A stretch of 47,807 bases of DNA from Solirubrobacteraceae bacterium (lineage in GTDB: Bacteria > Actinomycetota > Thermoleophilia > Solirubrobacterales > Solirubrobacteraceae). The stretch spans positions 1-47,807 of the forward strand of contig JADGPO010000110.1 of NCBI GenBank assembly GCA_017882405.1. The letters run 5' to 3'. Below, one piece after another: positions 23,119 through 31,482 of this stretch. Under the pieces are notes generated by a model. That model ran no database searches. It saw only the letters and a program-made list of their open reading frames with translations, and was not told the origin of the DNA. A program made the translations under genes and the position numbers. Positions within the stretch are counted from its first letter, which is position 1; the number at the start of each line of letters is the position of its first letter.

Positions 23119-24207
23119 GTGACCCTCACCGGGCTCTCACGTTCGAACTCGATCCGCGACCAGCGAATCGAGCGGGTCGTCGGGCTGGCGTCGCCGCGCG
23201 CGCTGATCGAGGAGCTGCCCCTGTCAGACGATCACGCCGAGGTGCTGCTGCGCGGCCGATCCGAGGTGCAGGCGATCCTCGAGGGACGCGACGACCGGCT
23301 GCTGGTGGTCGTCGGCCCCTGCAGCGTCCACGACGTCGCGGCTACCCGGGAGTACGCGCAACGGCTGTCAGCCCAGCTCAAGCACCGCCGCGACGACCTG
23401 TGCCTGGCGATGCGGGTGTACTTCGAGAAGCCGCGCACCAGCCTCGGCTGGAAGGGCCTGATCAACGACCCCCATCTGGACGGCTCCTCCGACGTCAACA
23501 CCGGCCTGCGGATGGCTCGGCGGCTGCTGCTCGAGGTGCTCGAGTTGGGGCTGCCGGTCGGCTGTGAGTTCCTGGACCCGATCACCCCGCAGTACATCTC
23601 CGACGCCGTCTGCTGGGGGGCGATCGGCGCGCGCACGGTGGAGAGCCAGATCCACCGCCAGCTCGGGTCCGGTCTGTCGATGCCGGTCGGCTTCAAGAAC
23701 CGCACCGACGGCAACGTGCAGGTGGCCGTCGACGCCGTCCGCGCCGCCGGCGTGTCGCACGCGTTCGCCGGCATCGACGAGAACGGGACGCCCGCGATCC
23801 TCTACACCCGCGGCAACGAGGACAGCCACGTGATCCTCCGCGGCGGCACGGGCGTCCCCAACTACTACACCGAGTCCGTGGCCCAGGCGATCGGGCTGCT
23901 GCGCGCCGCTTCACTGCCCGAGCGCGTGATGATCGATCTCAGTCACGACAACAGCGGCAAGGACCCCGACCGCCAGCCCGCGGTCGCCGTCGCCGTCGCC
24001 GAGCAGATATCCGCCGGGCAGTCGGCGATCTGCGGCGTGATGCTCGAATCGTTCCTGGTCGCCGGCCGCCAGGACCTGGATGCCGAGCCACCCCGTCCAC
24101 TCGTCTACGGCCAGTCGATCACCGACGGCTGCATTGGCTGGGACGCGACGGTCGAGGTGCTCGACACCCTCGCCGCGGCCGTCCGAGCCCGCCGCGACGC
24201 GCGCTGA
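23119..24207 (+). CDS. aroG: DAHP synthase, type I-alpha (AroG/AroF/AroH-like)
   Basis: Same reaction as its neighbour but from the other subclass, like the three E. coli isozymes. 362 residues. An N-terminal regulatory arm ([22 protein letters not shown]) precedes [86 protein letters not shown] and [12 protein letters not shown]. The arm and the inserted hairpin are what give I-alpha enzymes end-product sensitivity, so this copy is probably feedback-inhibited. GTG start with a -10 hexamer 6 bases upstream. Symbol chosen by similarity to E. coli AroG; the inhibiting amino acid cannot be read by eye. Confidence 0.92.
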   Translation: [362 protein letters not shown]

Positions 24208-24221
24208 GCCCGCCGCCCGGC

Positions 24222-25292
24222 ATGCGGATGGCGGTCATCGGGGTGGGGCTGATCGGCGGCTCGGTGGCGCTCGCCGCCCGGGAGCGCCTGGATGCCTCGG
24301 TGGCCGGCTACGACGACTCCGCCCCGGCTCTGGAGGCCGCGCTGAGCCGCGGGGTGATCGACCGCGCGGCCGACTCGGTGTCAGACGCGGTCGACGGCGC
24401 GCAGGCGGTGTTCGTGGCCGCCCCGGTGGGCGTCCTGCCGGAGCTGGTCGGCGAGGCGCTGACCGCGGCGGCCGGCGACTGCGTGGTCTCCGACGTGGGC
24501 TCCACCAAGCGCGCGATCGTGGCCGCTCACGACGACGCCCGCTTCGTCGGCGGTCATCCGATGGCCGGCGCCGAGACGGCGGGCGTGCAGCACGCCCGGG
24601 CCGATCTGTTCGAGGGGGCGACCTGGTATCTGACGCCGGGCGCCACGACGTCGGGGGTGCTCTACGAGCGCCTGCACCGCCTCCTCTACGGACTGGGCGC
24701 GCGGCCGACGGCGATCGACCCCGAGACCCACGACCGGATGCTGGCCGCCGTCTCGCACCTGCCCCACGTGCTGGCCAACGTGCTCGTCGCCCAGGCCGCC
24801 GCGACGCTGGCCGCCGGCTCCGAGCGCCTGCCGGCCGCCGGACCGAGCTTCCGCGACGCCACCCGCGTCGCCGGCGCGCCGAGCGCGATCTGGACCGACA
24901 TCTACCTGAGTAACCGCGACGCGCTGCGCGACGAGATCGACGGGGCGCTGGCGCGCCTGCACGCGGTGCGCGACGCGCTGGACGCGGGCGACGCCGACGC
25001 CGTGACCGCGTGGAACGACGCGGCCGCCGCCGACCGCCGGCGCCTGCTGGAGGGCCAGCTGGCCGGGGGAGAGCTGTTCGAGCTGCGCGCGTCGGTTCCC
25101 AACCGCCCCGGGGTGATCGCGCAGCTGGCGCTGGAGCTCGGCCGGGCCGGGGTCAACATCACCGACATGGCCCTGTACCCGGCCAGCGACATGCGCGAGG
25201 GAGTGGTCGCGCTGTGGATCGCGGGCGCCACCGCCGCCGAGCGGGCGCAGCAGCTGGTGGTCGGACTCGGCTTCCCGGTGGCGCGCCCGTGA
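24222..25292 (+). CDS. tyrA: Prephenate dehydrogenase with C-terminal ACT domain
   Basis: Oxidatively decarboxylates prephenate (or arogenate) toward tyrosine with NAD(P). 356 residues. Rossmann motif IGVGLIGGSVALAA (6-19), SDVGSTKRAI, GGHPMAGAETAGV-HARADLFEGATWYLTP, and SHLPHVLAN with the conserved histidines. From about 285 an ACT domain follows (LFELRASVPNRPGVIAQLALELGRAGVNI), the usual amino acid-sensing module, so tyrosine feedback is likely. Starts 14 bases after the DAHP synthase; its stop overlaps aroA by GTGA. Confidence 0.93.
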   Translation: MRMAVIGVGLIGGSVALAARERLDASVAGYDDSAPALEAALSRGVIDRAADSVSDAVDGAQAVFVAAPVGVLPELVGEALTAAAGDCVVSDVGSTKRAIVAAHDDARFVGGHPMAGAETAGVQHARADLFEGATWYLTPGATTSGVLYERLHRLLYGLGARPTAIDPETHDRMLAAVSHLPHVLANVLVAQAAATLAAGSERLPAAGPSFRDATRVAGAPSAIWTDIYLSNRDALRDEIDGALARLHAVRDALDAGDADAVTAWNDAAAADRRRLLEGQLAGGELFELRASVPNRPGVIAQLALELGRAGVNITDMALYPASDMREGVVALWIAGATAAERAQQLVVGLGFPVARP

Positions 25293-26593
25293 ACGTGCGC
25301 TTTGACTCGGGCGTGCGCCTGCGGGGCACGATCACCCCGCCGGCCGACAAGTCGATATCACACCGCGCGGCGATCGTCGGCGCGATGGCCTCCGAGCCGG
25401 TGCGGGTGACCAACTACCTGGACGCCGCCGACACCCGGTCCACGCTGCAGGCGGTACGCGATCTGGGGGCGATCGTGGAGCAGCGCCCCGACGACCTCCT
25501 GATCCGGGGCGTGGGGATGCGCAACGCGATGGCACCCGAGCGGGCGATCGATGTCGGCAATGCCGGCACCCTGATGCGGCTGCTGCCCGGCTGGCTGGCC
25601 TTCCAGCAGGGGGCGGCGTTCACGCTCGACGGCGATGACTCGATCCGCCGCCGGCCGGTGGACCGGATCGCCGCGCCGCTGCGTTGCATGGGCGCGCGCG
25701 TGGAGGCCCGCGACGACCGCTTCGCCCCGTTCACCGTGCACGGCGAGAGCCTCAACGGCATCGACTACGAGCTGCCGGTGGCCTCGGCACAGGTCAAGGC
25801 GTGCGTGCTGCTGGCCGGCCTGGCCACCTCCCACACCAGCGTGCGCGAGGCGGTCGCCACCCGCGACCACACCGAGCGGATGCTGCTCTCGGCCGGCGCG
25901 CAGGTCGGGCGCGAGGCACTGCCCGCCGGTGGCTACCTGTCGAGCGTGGGCAACTGCGACGAGCTGGTGATCGAGCACATCGCGGTGCCCGGGGACCTGT
26001 CGAGCGCCGCCTTCCTGATCGCTGCCGGAGTGCTCGTGCCGGGCTCGCGGCTGGTGCTGAACGGCGTCGGGGTCAACTGGACGCGAGCGGGCTTTCTGGC
26101 GATCGCCCAGCGCATGGGCGCGGTGGTGGTCGGCGACCTGGAGGAACCGGGCGCGTTCGGCGCTGCCGAGCCGGTGTGCGACCTCGACGTCTGCAACGGG
26201 CCGATCGAGGCCACCACCGTGGAGGCCGGCGAGGTGCCGCTGGCGATCGACGAGCTGCCCCTGGTCGCCCTGCTCGGCTGCTTCGCCGAGGGCGAGACGG
26301 TCGTGCGCGGCGCCGGCGAGCTGCGCGTCAAGGAATCGGATCGGATCGCCGCCGTGGTCGAAGGCCTGCGGGGGCTGGGGGCCGACATCGAGGCGCTGGC
26401 CGACGGGTTCGTCGTGCGCGGCACCGGCGGCCTGCGCGGTGGGCGCCTGGAGGCTCATGGCGACCACCGGCTGGCGCTGCTGGGGGCGGTGGCGGGCGTA
26501 GCCTCCCGCGAGGGCGTGGAGGTCATCGGGATGGACGCCGCCGACGTGTCGTATCCCGGATTCATCGACGACCTGGCCAGCCTGTCGGGATGA
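25289..26593 (+). CDS. aroA: 3-phosphoshikimate 1-carboxyvinyltransferase (EPSP synthase)
   Basis: Adds enolpyruvyl from PEP to shikimate-3-phosphate, the penultimate step to chorismate. 434 residues. PEP/S3P-binding DKSISHR (20-26), GNAGTLMRLL (90-99), RRRPVDRI-APL, SAQVKACVLLAGL, LRVKESDRIAA and GDHRLALLGAVAG are all present. The glyphosate-relevant position is Gly in GNAGT, as in sensitive enzymes. GTG start inside the tyrA stop; ends ATGA on cmk. Confidence 0.96.
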   Translation: MNVRFDSGVRLRGTITPPADKSISHRAAIVGAMASEPVRVTNYLDAADTRSTLQAVRDLGAIVEQRPDDLLIRGVGMRNAMAPERAIDVGNAGTLMRLLPGWLAFQQGAAFTLDGDDSIRRRPVDRIAAPLRCMGARVEARDDRFAPFTVHGESLNGIDYELPVASAQVKACVLLAGLATSHTSVREAVATRDHTERMLLSAGAQVGREALPAGGYLSSVGNCDELVIEHIAVPGDLSSAAFLIAAGVLVPGSRLVLNGVGVNWTRAGFLAIAQRMGAVVVGDLEEPGAFGAAEPVCDLDVCNGPIEATTVEAGEVPLAIDELPLVALLGCFAEGETVVRGAGELRVKESDRIAAVVEGLRGLGADIEALADGFVVRGTGGLRGGRLEAHGDHRLALLGAVAGVASREGVEVIGMDAADVSYPGFIDDLASLSG

Positions 26594-27258
26594 CGGTCGT
26601 GGCGATCGACGGCCCGGCGGGCGCGGGCAAGTCCAGCGTGGCGAGGGCGGTGGCCGCCAAGCTCGGCTTCACGTACCTGGACTCCGGCGCGATGTACCGG
26701 GCGGTGGCGCTGGCCGCCCCGCGGGTTCAATCGGGTCCCACCCACCCCACCCACCCCACCCACCCCACCCACCCCACCCACCCCGCCCACTTGGCGCAGG
26801 TGGCCGAGACGGTGTCGATCGAGCTCGGCGAGCGGGTGCTGCTGGACGGACGCGACGTGACGGCGGAGATCCGTTCCCCCGAGGTGTCCGAGGCCGCCTC
26901 GGTGGCGGCCTCGCTGCCGGCCGTGCGCGCGGCGATGGTGGTCCAGCAGCGGCGCCTCCTGAGTCACGGAGACTGGGTGGCCGAGGGCCGCGACATCGGC
27001 ACCGTGGTGGCGCCCGAGGCAGAGGTCAAGGTGTTCCTCACGGCCAGCCCGGAGGCTCGCGCCAAGCGCCGCGCCGACGAGCTGGGCATCGACCGCGCGA
27101 CCGTGCTGGCCGAGCAGGTGATCCGCGACCAACGCGACTCCGAGCGCGAGCACTCACCGCTGCGGGCGGCCGACGACGCCGTCAGCGTTGACACGACCAA
27201 CCTGAGCTTCGACGAGGTGGTCGCAAAGATCGTCGAGCTGGTGCGCTCTCGGACTTAA
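26590..27258 (+). CDS. cmk: Cytidylate kinase Cmk with a PTH repeat insertion
   Basis: Phosphorylates CMP/dCMP with ATP. 222 residues. P-loop GPAGAGKSS (8-16), then YLDSGAMYRAVALAA, VAEGRDIGTVVAPEAEVKVFLTAS, ERAKRRADEL-like and QRDSEREHSPLRAADDAVSVDT. Where homologues usually have a stretch such as a short helical linker after YRAVALAAL, this copy has five Pro-Thr-His units plus Pro-Ala-His (residues 50-67), encoded by near-perfect 9-base repeats. The rest of the kinase is intact, so it is probably functional. ATGA overlap with aroA; the aroA-cmk-der order is widespread in Actinobacteria. Confidence 0.94.
   Translation: MTVVAIDGPAGAGKSSVARAVAAKLGFTYLDSGAMYRAVALAAPRVQSGPTHPTHPTHPTHPTHPAHLAQVAETVSIELGERVLLDGRDVTAEIRSPEVSEAASVAASLPAVRAAMVVQQRRLLSHGDWVAEGRDIGTVVAPEAEVKVFLTASPEARAKRRADELGIDRATVLAEQVIRDQRDSEREHSPLRAADDAVSVDTTNLSFDEVVAKIVELVRSRT
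26737..26790 (+). repeat. 9-base tandem repeat (CCCACCCAC x6) within cmk
   Basis: Five identical copies of CCCACCCAC and a sixth with one change (CCCGCCCAC), in frame, encoding PTH x5 then PAH. Units are multiples of three, so copy-number change alters length without shifting frame. A shorter PTHPH run occurs in priA near 29629. Confidence 0.95.
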
Positions 27259-27260
27259 CG

Positions 27261-27266
27261 CATACT
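27261..27266 (+). promoter_or_regulatory. CATACT -10-like element before der
   Basis: NANNNT hexamer ending 7 bases before the der ATG (27274), in the 15-base gap after cmk. It deviates from TANNNT at the first base. Confidence 0.4.
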
Positions 27267-27273
27267 GAGTCCC

Positions 27274-28641
27274 ATGAAGGTCGCCATCGTCGGTTATCCA
27301 AACGTCGGCAAGTCCTCGCTGGTCAATCGCCTGACCGAGTCGCGCGAGGCGGTCGTCCATGAGCGCCCCGGGGTCACCCGCGATCGCAAGGAGCTGCGCA
27401 CCGAGTGGAACGGGCGCGCGCTGACATTGATCGACACCGGCGGGATCGACCTGGAGGACCGCGACACGCTGGCTCGCCAGATCCAGGATCAGGCTCGCGC
27501 CGCGCTGGCCGATGCCGATGCCGCGGTGCTGGTGGTCGATGCCCGCGCGGGGCTGCGCCCGGGCGATCAGGAGATGGCCGAGCTCTTGCGCCGCGCGCCG
27601 CTGCCCGTGCTGGTGGCCGCCAACAAGATCGACAGCGTCAAGGACCTGTCGCTGTCGGCCGACTTCTACTCGCTCGGCCTGGGGGAGCCTATCGCCGTGT
27701 CCGCCGCCCAGGGGCTGGGCACCGGCGACCTGCTGGACCGGATCGCCGCGCTCGCGCCCGACGCGCCCGACGACGCGGGCGACGACGACGCGGTCCGCCT
27801 GGCTCTGATCGGCCGTCCGAACGTCGGCAAGTCCTCGCTGCTCAATCGCTTCAGCGGCTCGGACCGGGTGATCGTCTCGCCCGTGGCCGGCACCACCCGG
27901 GACGCGATCGACCTGCCGATCACCTACGGAGACCGTGAGCTGGTCCTGGTCGACACCGCCGGCATCCGTCGCGCGGCCAAGGTGGGGGAGTCGCTCGAGT
28001 ACTACACCGCGCTGCGCTCCCAGCGTGCCGCCGAGCGTGCCGACGTCGCCCTCGTCGTATGCGACGCCACCGACGGTGTCACCACCCAGGACCTGCGGAT
28101 CGCCGAGCTGGCGATGCACTCGGGCTGTGCCACGGCGCTGGTGCTCAACAAGTGGGACATCGCCGAGGAGGTCGACCTCGAATACGAGCGAGCCCGGGTG
28201 CACAAGAAGCTGCGCCTGCGACCGCGGGTGCTCACCGCCAGCGCCAAGACCGGCCGCCACGTGGAACGGCTGCTGATCGAGGCCGTCACCCTCGCGGATC
28301 GCACCCGGACGCGCATCACCACCCCGCAGCTCAACCGCTTTCTCTCCGAGGTGGTCGCCGCGCGCCAGCCGCCCGTCGGCGCCGGCGGCAAGGGGGCGGG
28401 CTCCGGTCACCGCCTGCGCCTGCTGTTCATGACCCAGACGGCCGAGCGCCCGCCGCGCTTCTCGATCCAGGTCAACTCGCGGGCGCGCGTCACCCGCGAC
28501 TACGCCTACTTCATCGAGAACCGCCTGCGCGAGCGCTACCGCCTGGAGGGCGTGCCGGCGATCATCGACTTCGTCGAGCGCAACGAGCGCCGGCCGGTCA
28601 GCAGCCGCGGATCACGTGGCGCACGCGGCGCGGCCGCGTGA
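27274..28641 (+). CDS. der: Ribosome-associated GTPase Der (EngA)
   Basis: Double-GTPase needed for 50S subunit maturation. 455 residues: first G domain with [14 protein letters not shown] (7-20), DTGGI and NKID; second with [19 protein letters not shown] and NKWD; then a KH-like RNA-binding domain starting around 350. The C-terminus ends in a short basic/Gly tail. Both G domains have complete G1, G3 and G4 motifs. Confidence 0.96.
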   Translation: MKVAIVGYPNVGKSSLVNRLTESREAVVHERPGVTRDRKELRTEWNGRALTLIDTGGIDLEDRDTLARQIQDQARAALADADAAVLVVDARAGLRPGDQEMAELLRRAPLPVLVAANKIDSVKDLSLSADFYSLGLGEPIAVSAAQGLGTGDLLDRIAALAPDAPDDAGDDDAVRLALIGRPNVGKSSLLNRFSGSDRVIVSPVAGTTRDAIDLPITYGDRELVLVDTAGIRRAAKVGESLEYYTALRSQRAAERADVALVVCDATDGVTTQDLRIAELAMHSGCATALVLNKWDIAEEVDLEYERARVHKKLRLRPRVLTASAKTGRHVERLLIEAVTLADRTRTRITTPQLNRFLSEVVAARQPPVGAGGKGAGSGHRLRLLFMTQTAERPPRFSIQVNSRARVTRDYAYFIENRLRERYRLEGVPAIIDFVERNERRPVSSRGSRGARGAAA

Positions 28642-28654
28642 TTGATTTTGCTGC

Positions 28655-28885
28655 GTGAGTGACGCCCTGGCCGAAGAGGCGCCGCCGCCGGCCGACCCGG
28701 TGATGTCGTCCGGGCGCGACGCCGACCTCGCCAAGCTGCTGTCGGTGCGGTCAGACGTCGGCCGGCGGGTCGCCGCGCAGGCCGTGCAGCGCCCGGTCGA
28801 CGGTGCGCACGATCCCCCGCGGGTTCCCCACGCCGCGGAAGGAGAAGTCGAAGTCGGCCTCGGCGGCGGTGTCGAAGTCGACTGA
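28655..28885 (+). CDS. Doubtful small ORF, possible gene-front remnant
   Basis: 76 codons from GTG, 13 bases after der. The first 32 residues (acidic, starting VSDALAEEAPPP) are in a gene-like position with GATTTT 5 bases upstream. From about 28751 the frame runs antisense through the 3' end of the PH-domain gene, where its composition looks like a shadow. It may be the surviving front of a deleted gene, or not a gene. I recognise no family. Confidence 0.2.
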   Translation: MSDALAEEAPPPADPVMSSGRDADLAKLLSVRSDVGRRVAAQAVQRPVDGAHDPPRVPHAAEGEVEVGLGGGVEVD

Positions 28886-29248
28886 CCCGATCCTCAGGAT
28901 CCGGTCCCACAGCGACTGGTCGGAGTTGACGTTCTGGATGCGCTCCAGCCTCGTCTGGTGAAGCTCCTTGGACAGAATGCCCAGCTCGATCGCCAGCCGC
29001 TGGTTGGTGATGGAGTACGTGGTCTGGAGGCGCTGCACTTGGCCGATCGCCACCAGTACCGCGAACACCACGACCACGGCGACCACCACCCATCCGATCT
29101 TGACGTGATGGTCGGCAAGCCGTGTGATCACCCCCACGATCACGCCGACCACCAGGCTGAGCACCAGCCCCTTGGAGTAGAACGGGGCGAGCGAGCGCCA
29201 CGACGGGTGGCCGTGGAAGAAGATCTCCTCGCCGGGCTCCGGGTCCAC
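28751..29248 (-). CDS. Membrane protein with bacterial PH domain
   Basis: 165 residues from GTG 29248 (the open frame extends to 29317). PGEEIFFHGHPSWRS at the N-terminus, two membrane helices (LVLSLVVGVIVGVIT and VVVAVVVVFAVLVAIG), then a bPH2/YdbS-type domain: TTYSITNQRLAIELGILSKELHQTRLERIQNVNSDQSLWDRILRIGSVDF. These are inner-membrane proteins with a cytosolic PH-like domain; their role is mostly unknown. On the minus strand TACTCT lies 6 bases before GTG 29248, a leaderless arrangement that favours this start. Divergent from priA. Confidence 0.82.
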   Translation of the reverse strand: MDPEPGEEIFFHGHPSWRSLAPFYSKGLVLSLVVGVIVGVITRLADHHVKIGWVVVAVVVVFAVLVAIGQVQRLQTTYSITNQRLAIELGILSKELHQTRLERIQNVNSDQSLWDRILRIGSVDFDTAAEADFDFSFRGVGNPRGIVRTVDRALHGLRGDPPADV

Positions 29249-29254
29249 GGGGGG

Positions 29255-29260
29255 AGAGTA
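29255..29260 (-). promoter_or_regulatory. TACTCT -10 element for the PH-domain gene
   Basis: On the minus strand, TACTCT is followed by six C and then GTG (29248-29246). This is the same leaderless geometry as on the plus strand. Confidence 0.5.
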
Positions 29261-29278
29261 ACCCGCCGGGCGGCACCC

Positions 29279-29284
29279 TACTGT
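29279..29284 (+). promoter_or_regulatory. TACTGT -10 element for priA
   Basis: TANNNT hexamer ending 8 bases before the priA ATG (29293). Only 18 bases separate it from the divergent -10 of the PH-domain gene, so the two promoters probably compete for polymerase. Confidence 0.4.
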
Positions 29285-29292
29285 CGATAGCG

Positions 29293-31455
29293 ATGACGAT
29301 CGCTCGCGTCCAGCCACTGACCCGGACCCGTGCTGTGCGCGGGCTCTTCGATTACATCCTCAGCGCCGAGCACGCGGACGTCGCCGTGGGCTCGCTGCTG
29401 CGGGTGCCGTTCGGGGCCCAGCGCACGCTGGGCGTGGTCGTCGAGCTGGCGGAGCGCTCGGAGCTCGATCCCGACCGGCTGGCCGAGCCCGAGGCGGTGC
29501 TCGGTGCCGGACTGAGTTCCGATCTGGTGGCCCTGGCCCAGTGGATGGCAGACGAGTACTGCTCCACTCCCGGGCGGGCGCTGTCGCTGATGCTGGCCCC
29601 CGGCGCGGCCTCGAAAAACGGTCCCACCCACCCCCACCGCGTGCTGGTGGCGCAGCTCACGGACGCCGGAGAAGCCGCGCTCGCCGACGGCACCCGGCTG
29701 ACCGACGGCCAGCGGGCGCAGCTCACCGCGCTGCACGCCACCGGGGCGACGCTCGCCTCCGAGCTGGGCACGAGCGGCCTGCGGCGCCTGGAGTCCCGTG
29801 GCCTGGTAGCGCTGCAGCGCCGGGTGCGTCCGCGCCGCCCCGCCCAGCGCGCGGTGGGGGCGGCGTCGGCGCTCGCGCCCGCGCTCACCCCCGATCAGGA
29901 CGCCGCGCTGCAGACGCTGCTGGCCGCGCTGGGGGCCCCGCCGAGTGCCGACGCCGGCTTCCTGCTGCAGGGCGTCACCGGCTCAGGCAAGACGGAGGTC
30001 TATCTGGGGGCCGTCGAGGCCACCCTGCGCGCCGGGCGCTCGGCGATCGTGCTCGTGCCCGAGATCGCCCTCACCCCGCAGGTGCTGTGGCGCTTTCAGG
30101 CGCGCTTCGGCGACGTGGTGGCGGTGCTGCACTCCGCGCTGCGCCAGGGAGAGCGCCACGATGAGTGGATGCGGCTGCGCACCGGAGAGGCGCGAGTCTG
30201 CGTCGGTCCCCGCTCGGCGGTGTTCGCGCCCGTCGCGGACCTGGGGCTGGTGGTGGTCGACGAGGAGCACGAGAGCTCCTATAAGCACGAGGGCGATCCC
30301 CGCTACGACGCCCGGCGCGTCGCGTGGTGGCGCGCGCGGCGCAGCGGCGCGGTGCTGGTGTTCGGCTCGGCCACCCCGCGGCCCGAGAGCGTGAAGGAGA
30401 TGCGGCGGCTGCGTTTGCCCAGGCGGGTGGACCGCCGGCCGATGCCGCCCGTGCAGGTGCTGGACATGCGCGGCCATCACCAGCCGCTGCACCCCGAGAC
30501 CCGCATGGCGCTCGCTGACCTGCGCCGCGCCCGCGGCAAGGCGATCCTGCTGCTCAACCGCCGTGGCTGGTCGAACTTCCTCTCCTGCCGGGCCTGCGGG
30601 CGGGTGTGGCAGTGCCCCAACTGCGACGTGGCGCTGGTGCTGCACCGCCATGGTGGCTTCGTCGCCTGCCACCACTGCGGCCACCGCGAGGCCGTGGCCG
30701 AACGTTGCCCCGCCTGCGCCTCGGTGTCGGTGGCCCGCCATGGCGCGGGAACCGAGCGCATCGAGCACGAACTGCGCGAGGCGCTGGGTCTGGACAGCTT
30801 TCCGATCTTCCGCCTCGATGCCGATGCCTCCACGCTGGACGCCCGCGCCCGGACCCTGCAGGCCTTTGAGCGCGCCGAGGCGGGGGTGCTGGTGGGCACC
30901 CAGATGGTCGCCAAGGGCCACGACTTCCCCGACGTTACGCTGGGCGTTGTGCTGGATGCCGACCAGACGCTGCGCTTCCCGGACTTTCGCGCCGAGGAGC
31001 GCACGTTCGCGCTGATCACCCAGCTGGCGGGCCGTACTGGCCGGGGCGCGCTTGAAAGCCGGGTGCTCGTGCAGACCCTGGCGCCGGACGCACGGCCGAT
31101 CGGCTACGCGGTCCGCCACGACTCCGACGGCTTCGTGGCCGACGAGCTCACCCGCCGGGAGGCGCTGGGCTATCCGCCGTACGCCTCGCTGATCCGCATC
31201 GTCTGCTCGGCGCCCGACGACGCGCTGGCCCGCGATGGCGCTGCCGCCCTGCACGAAGCGCTCGCCGGGATCGATGCCGCCGTGCTCGGCCCGGCGCCGC
31301 TGTTCAAGCTGCGCGGGCGCTTCCGCCACCAGCTGGTGATCAAGGCGAACACCCGGCAGCCGGCGATCGAGGCCGTCGGCCGGGCGGTTGACGCTGTCGC
31401 TCCCGGCGTGGCCAGGCGCGGGGCCAGCGTCAGCGTCGACGTCGACCCGCAGTGA
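29293..31455 (+). CDS. priA: Primosomal protein N' (replication restart helicase PriA)
   Basis: 3'-5' superfamily 2 helicase that reloads the replisome at stalled forks. 720 residues: N-terminal DNA-binding domain, winged helix, Walker A GVTGSGKTE (about 226-234), Walker B DEEH (about 321), FGSATPRPES, the zinc-binding insertion with paired cysteines (CRACG, CPNCD, CHHCG, CPAC; about 431-476), and helicase motifs V/VI (GTQMVAKGHDFPDVTL and QLAGRTGRGALESRVLVQT). Unlike many actinobacterial PriA proteins, which lack functional helicase motifs, Walker A and Walker B look intact here. Confidence 0.95.
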   Translation: MTIARVQPLTRTRAVRGLFDYILSAEHADVAVGSLLRVPFGAQRTLGVVVELAERSELDPDRLAEPEAVLGAGLSSDLVALAQWMADEYCSTPGRALSLMLAPGAASKNGPTHPHRVLVAQLTDAGEAALADGTRLTDGQRAQLTALHATGATLASELGTSGLRRLESRGLVALQRRVRPRRPAQRAVGAASALAPALTPDQDAALQTLLAALGAPPSADAGFLLQGVTGSGKTEVYLGAVEATLRAGRSAIVLVPEIALTPQVLWRFQARFGDVVAVLHSALRQGERHDEWMRLRTGEARVCVGPRSAVFAPVADLGLVVVDEEHESSYKHEGDPRYDARRVAWWRARRSGAVLVFGSATPRPESVKEMRRLRLPRRVDRRPMPPVQVLDMRGHHQPLHPETRMALADLRRARGKAILLLNRRGWSNFLSCRACGRVWQCPNCDVALVLHRHGGFVACHHCGHREAVAERCPACASVSVARHGAGTERIEHELREALGLDSFPIFRLDADASTLDARARTLQAFERAEAGVLVGTQMVAKGHDFPDVTLGVVLDADQTLRFPDFRAEERTFALITQLAGRTGRGALESRVLVQTLAPDARPIGYAVRHDSDGFVADELTRREALGYPPYASLIRIVCSAPDDALARDGAAALHEALAGIDAAVLGPAPLFKLRGRFRHQLVIKANTRQPAIEAVGRAVDAVAPGVARRGASVSVDVDPQ

Positions 31456-31469
31456 CCGGAATATGGTCC

Positions 31470-31475
31470 TAAAAT
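31470..31475 (+). promoter_or_regulatory. TAAAAT -10 element, leaderless def start
   Basis: The best -10 in the window, ending 7 bases before the def GTG (31483). Such an A/T run is rare in this GC-rich sequence. Confidence 0.6.
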
Positions 31476-31482
31476 CAATCTC

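Noticed and set aside
26737..26790. CRISPR or regulatory repeat
   Set aside because: Units are 9 bases, contiguous and in frame within cmk; there are no spacers.
29620..29645. Second PTH repeat locus in priA
   Set aside because: Only a short CCCACCCACCCCCAC run encoding PTHPH; not a real tandem array.
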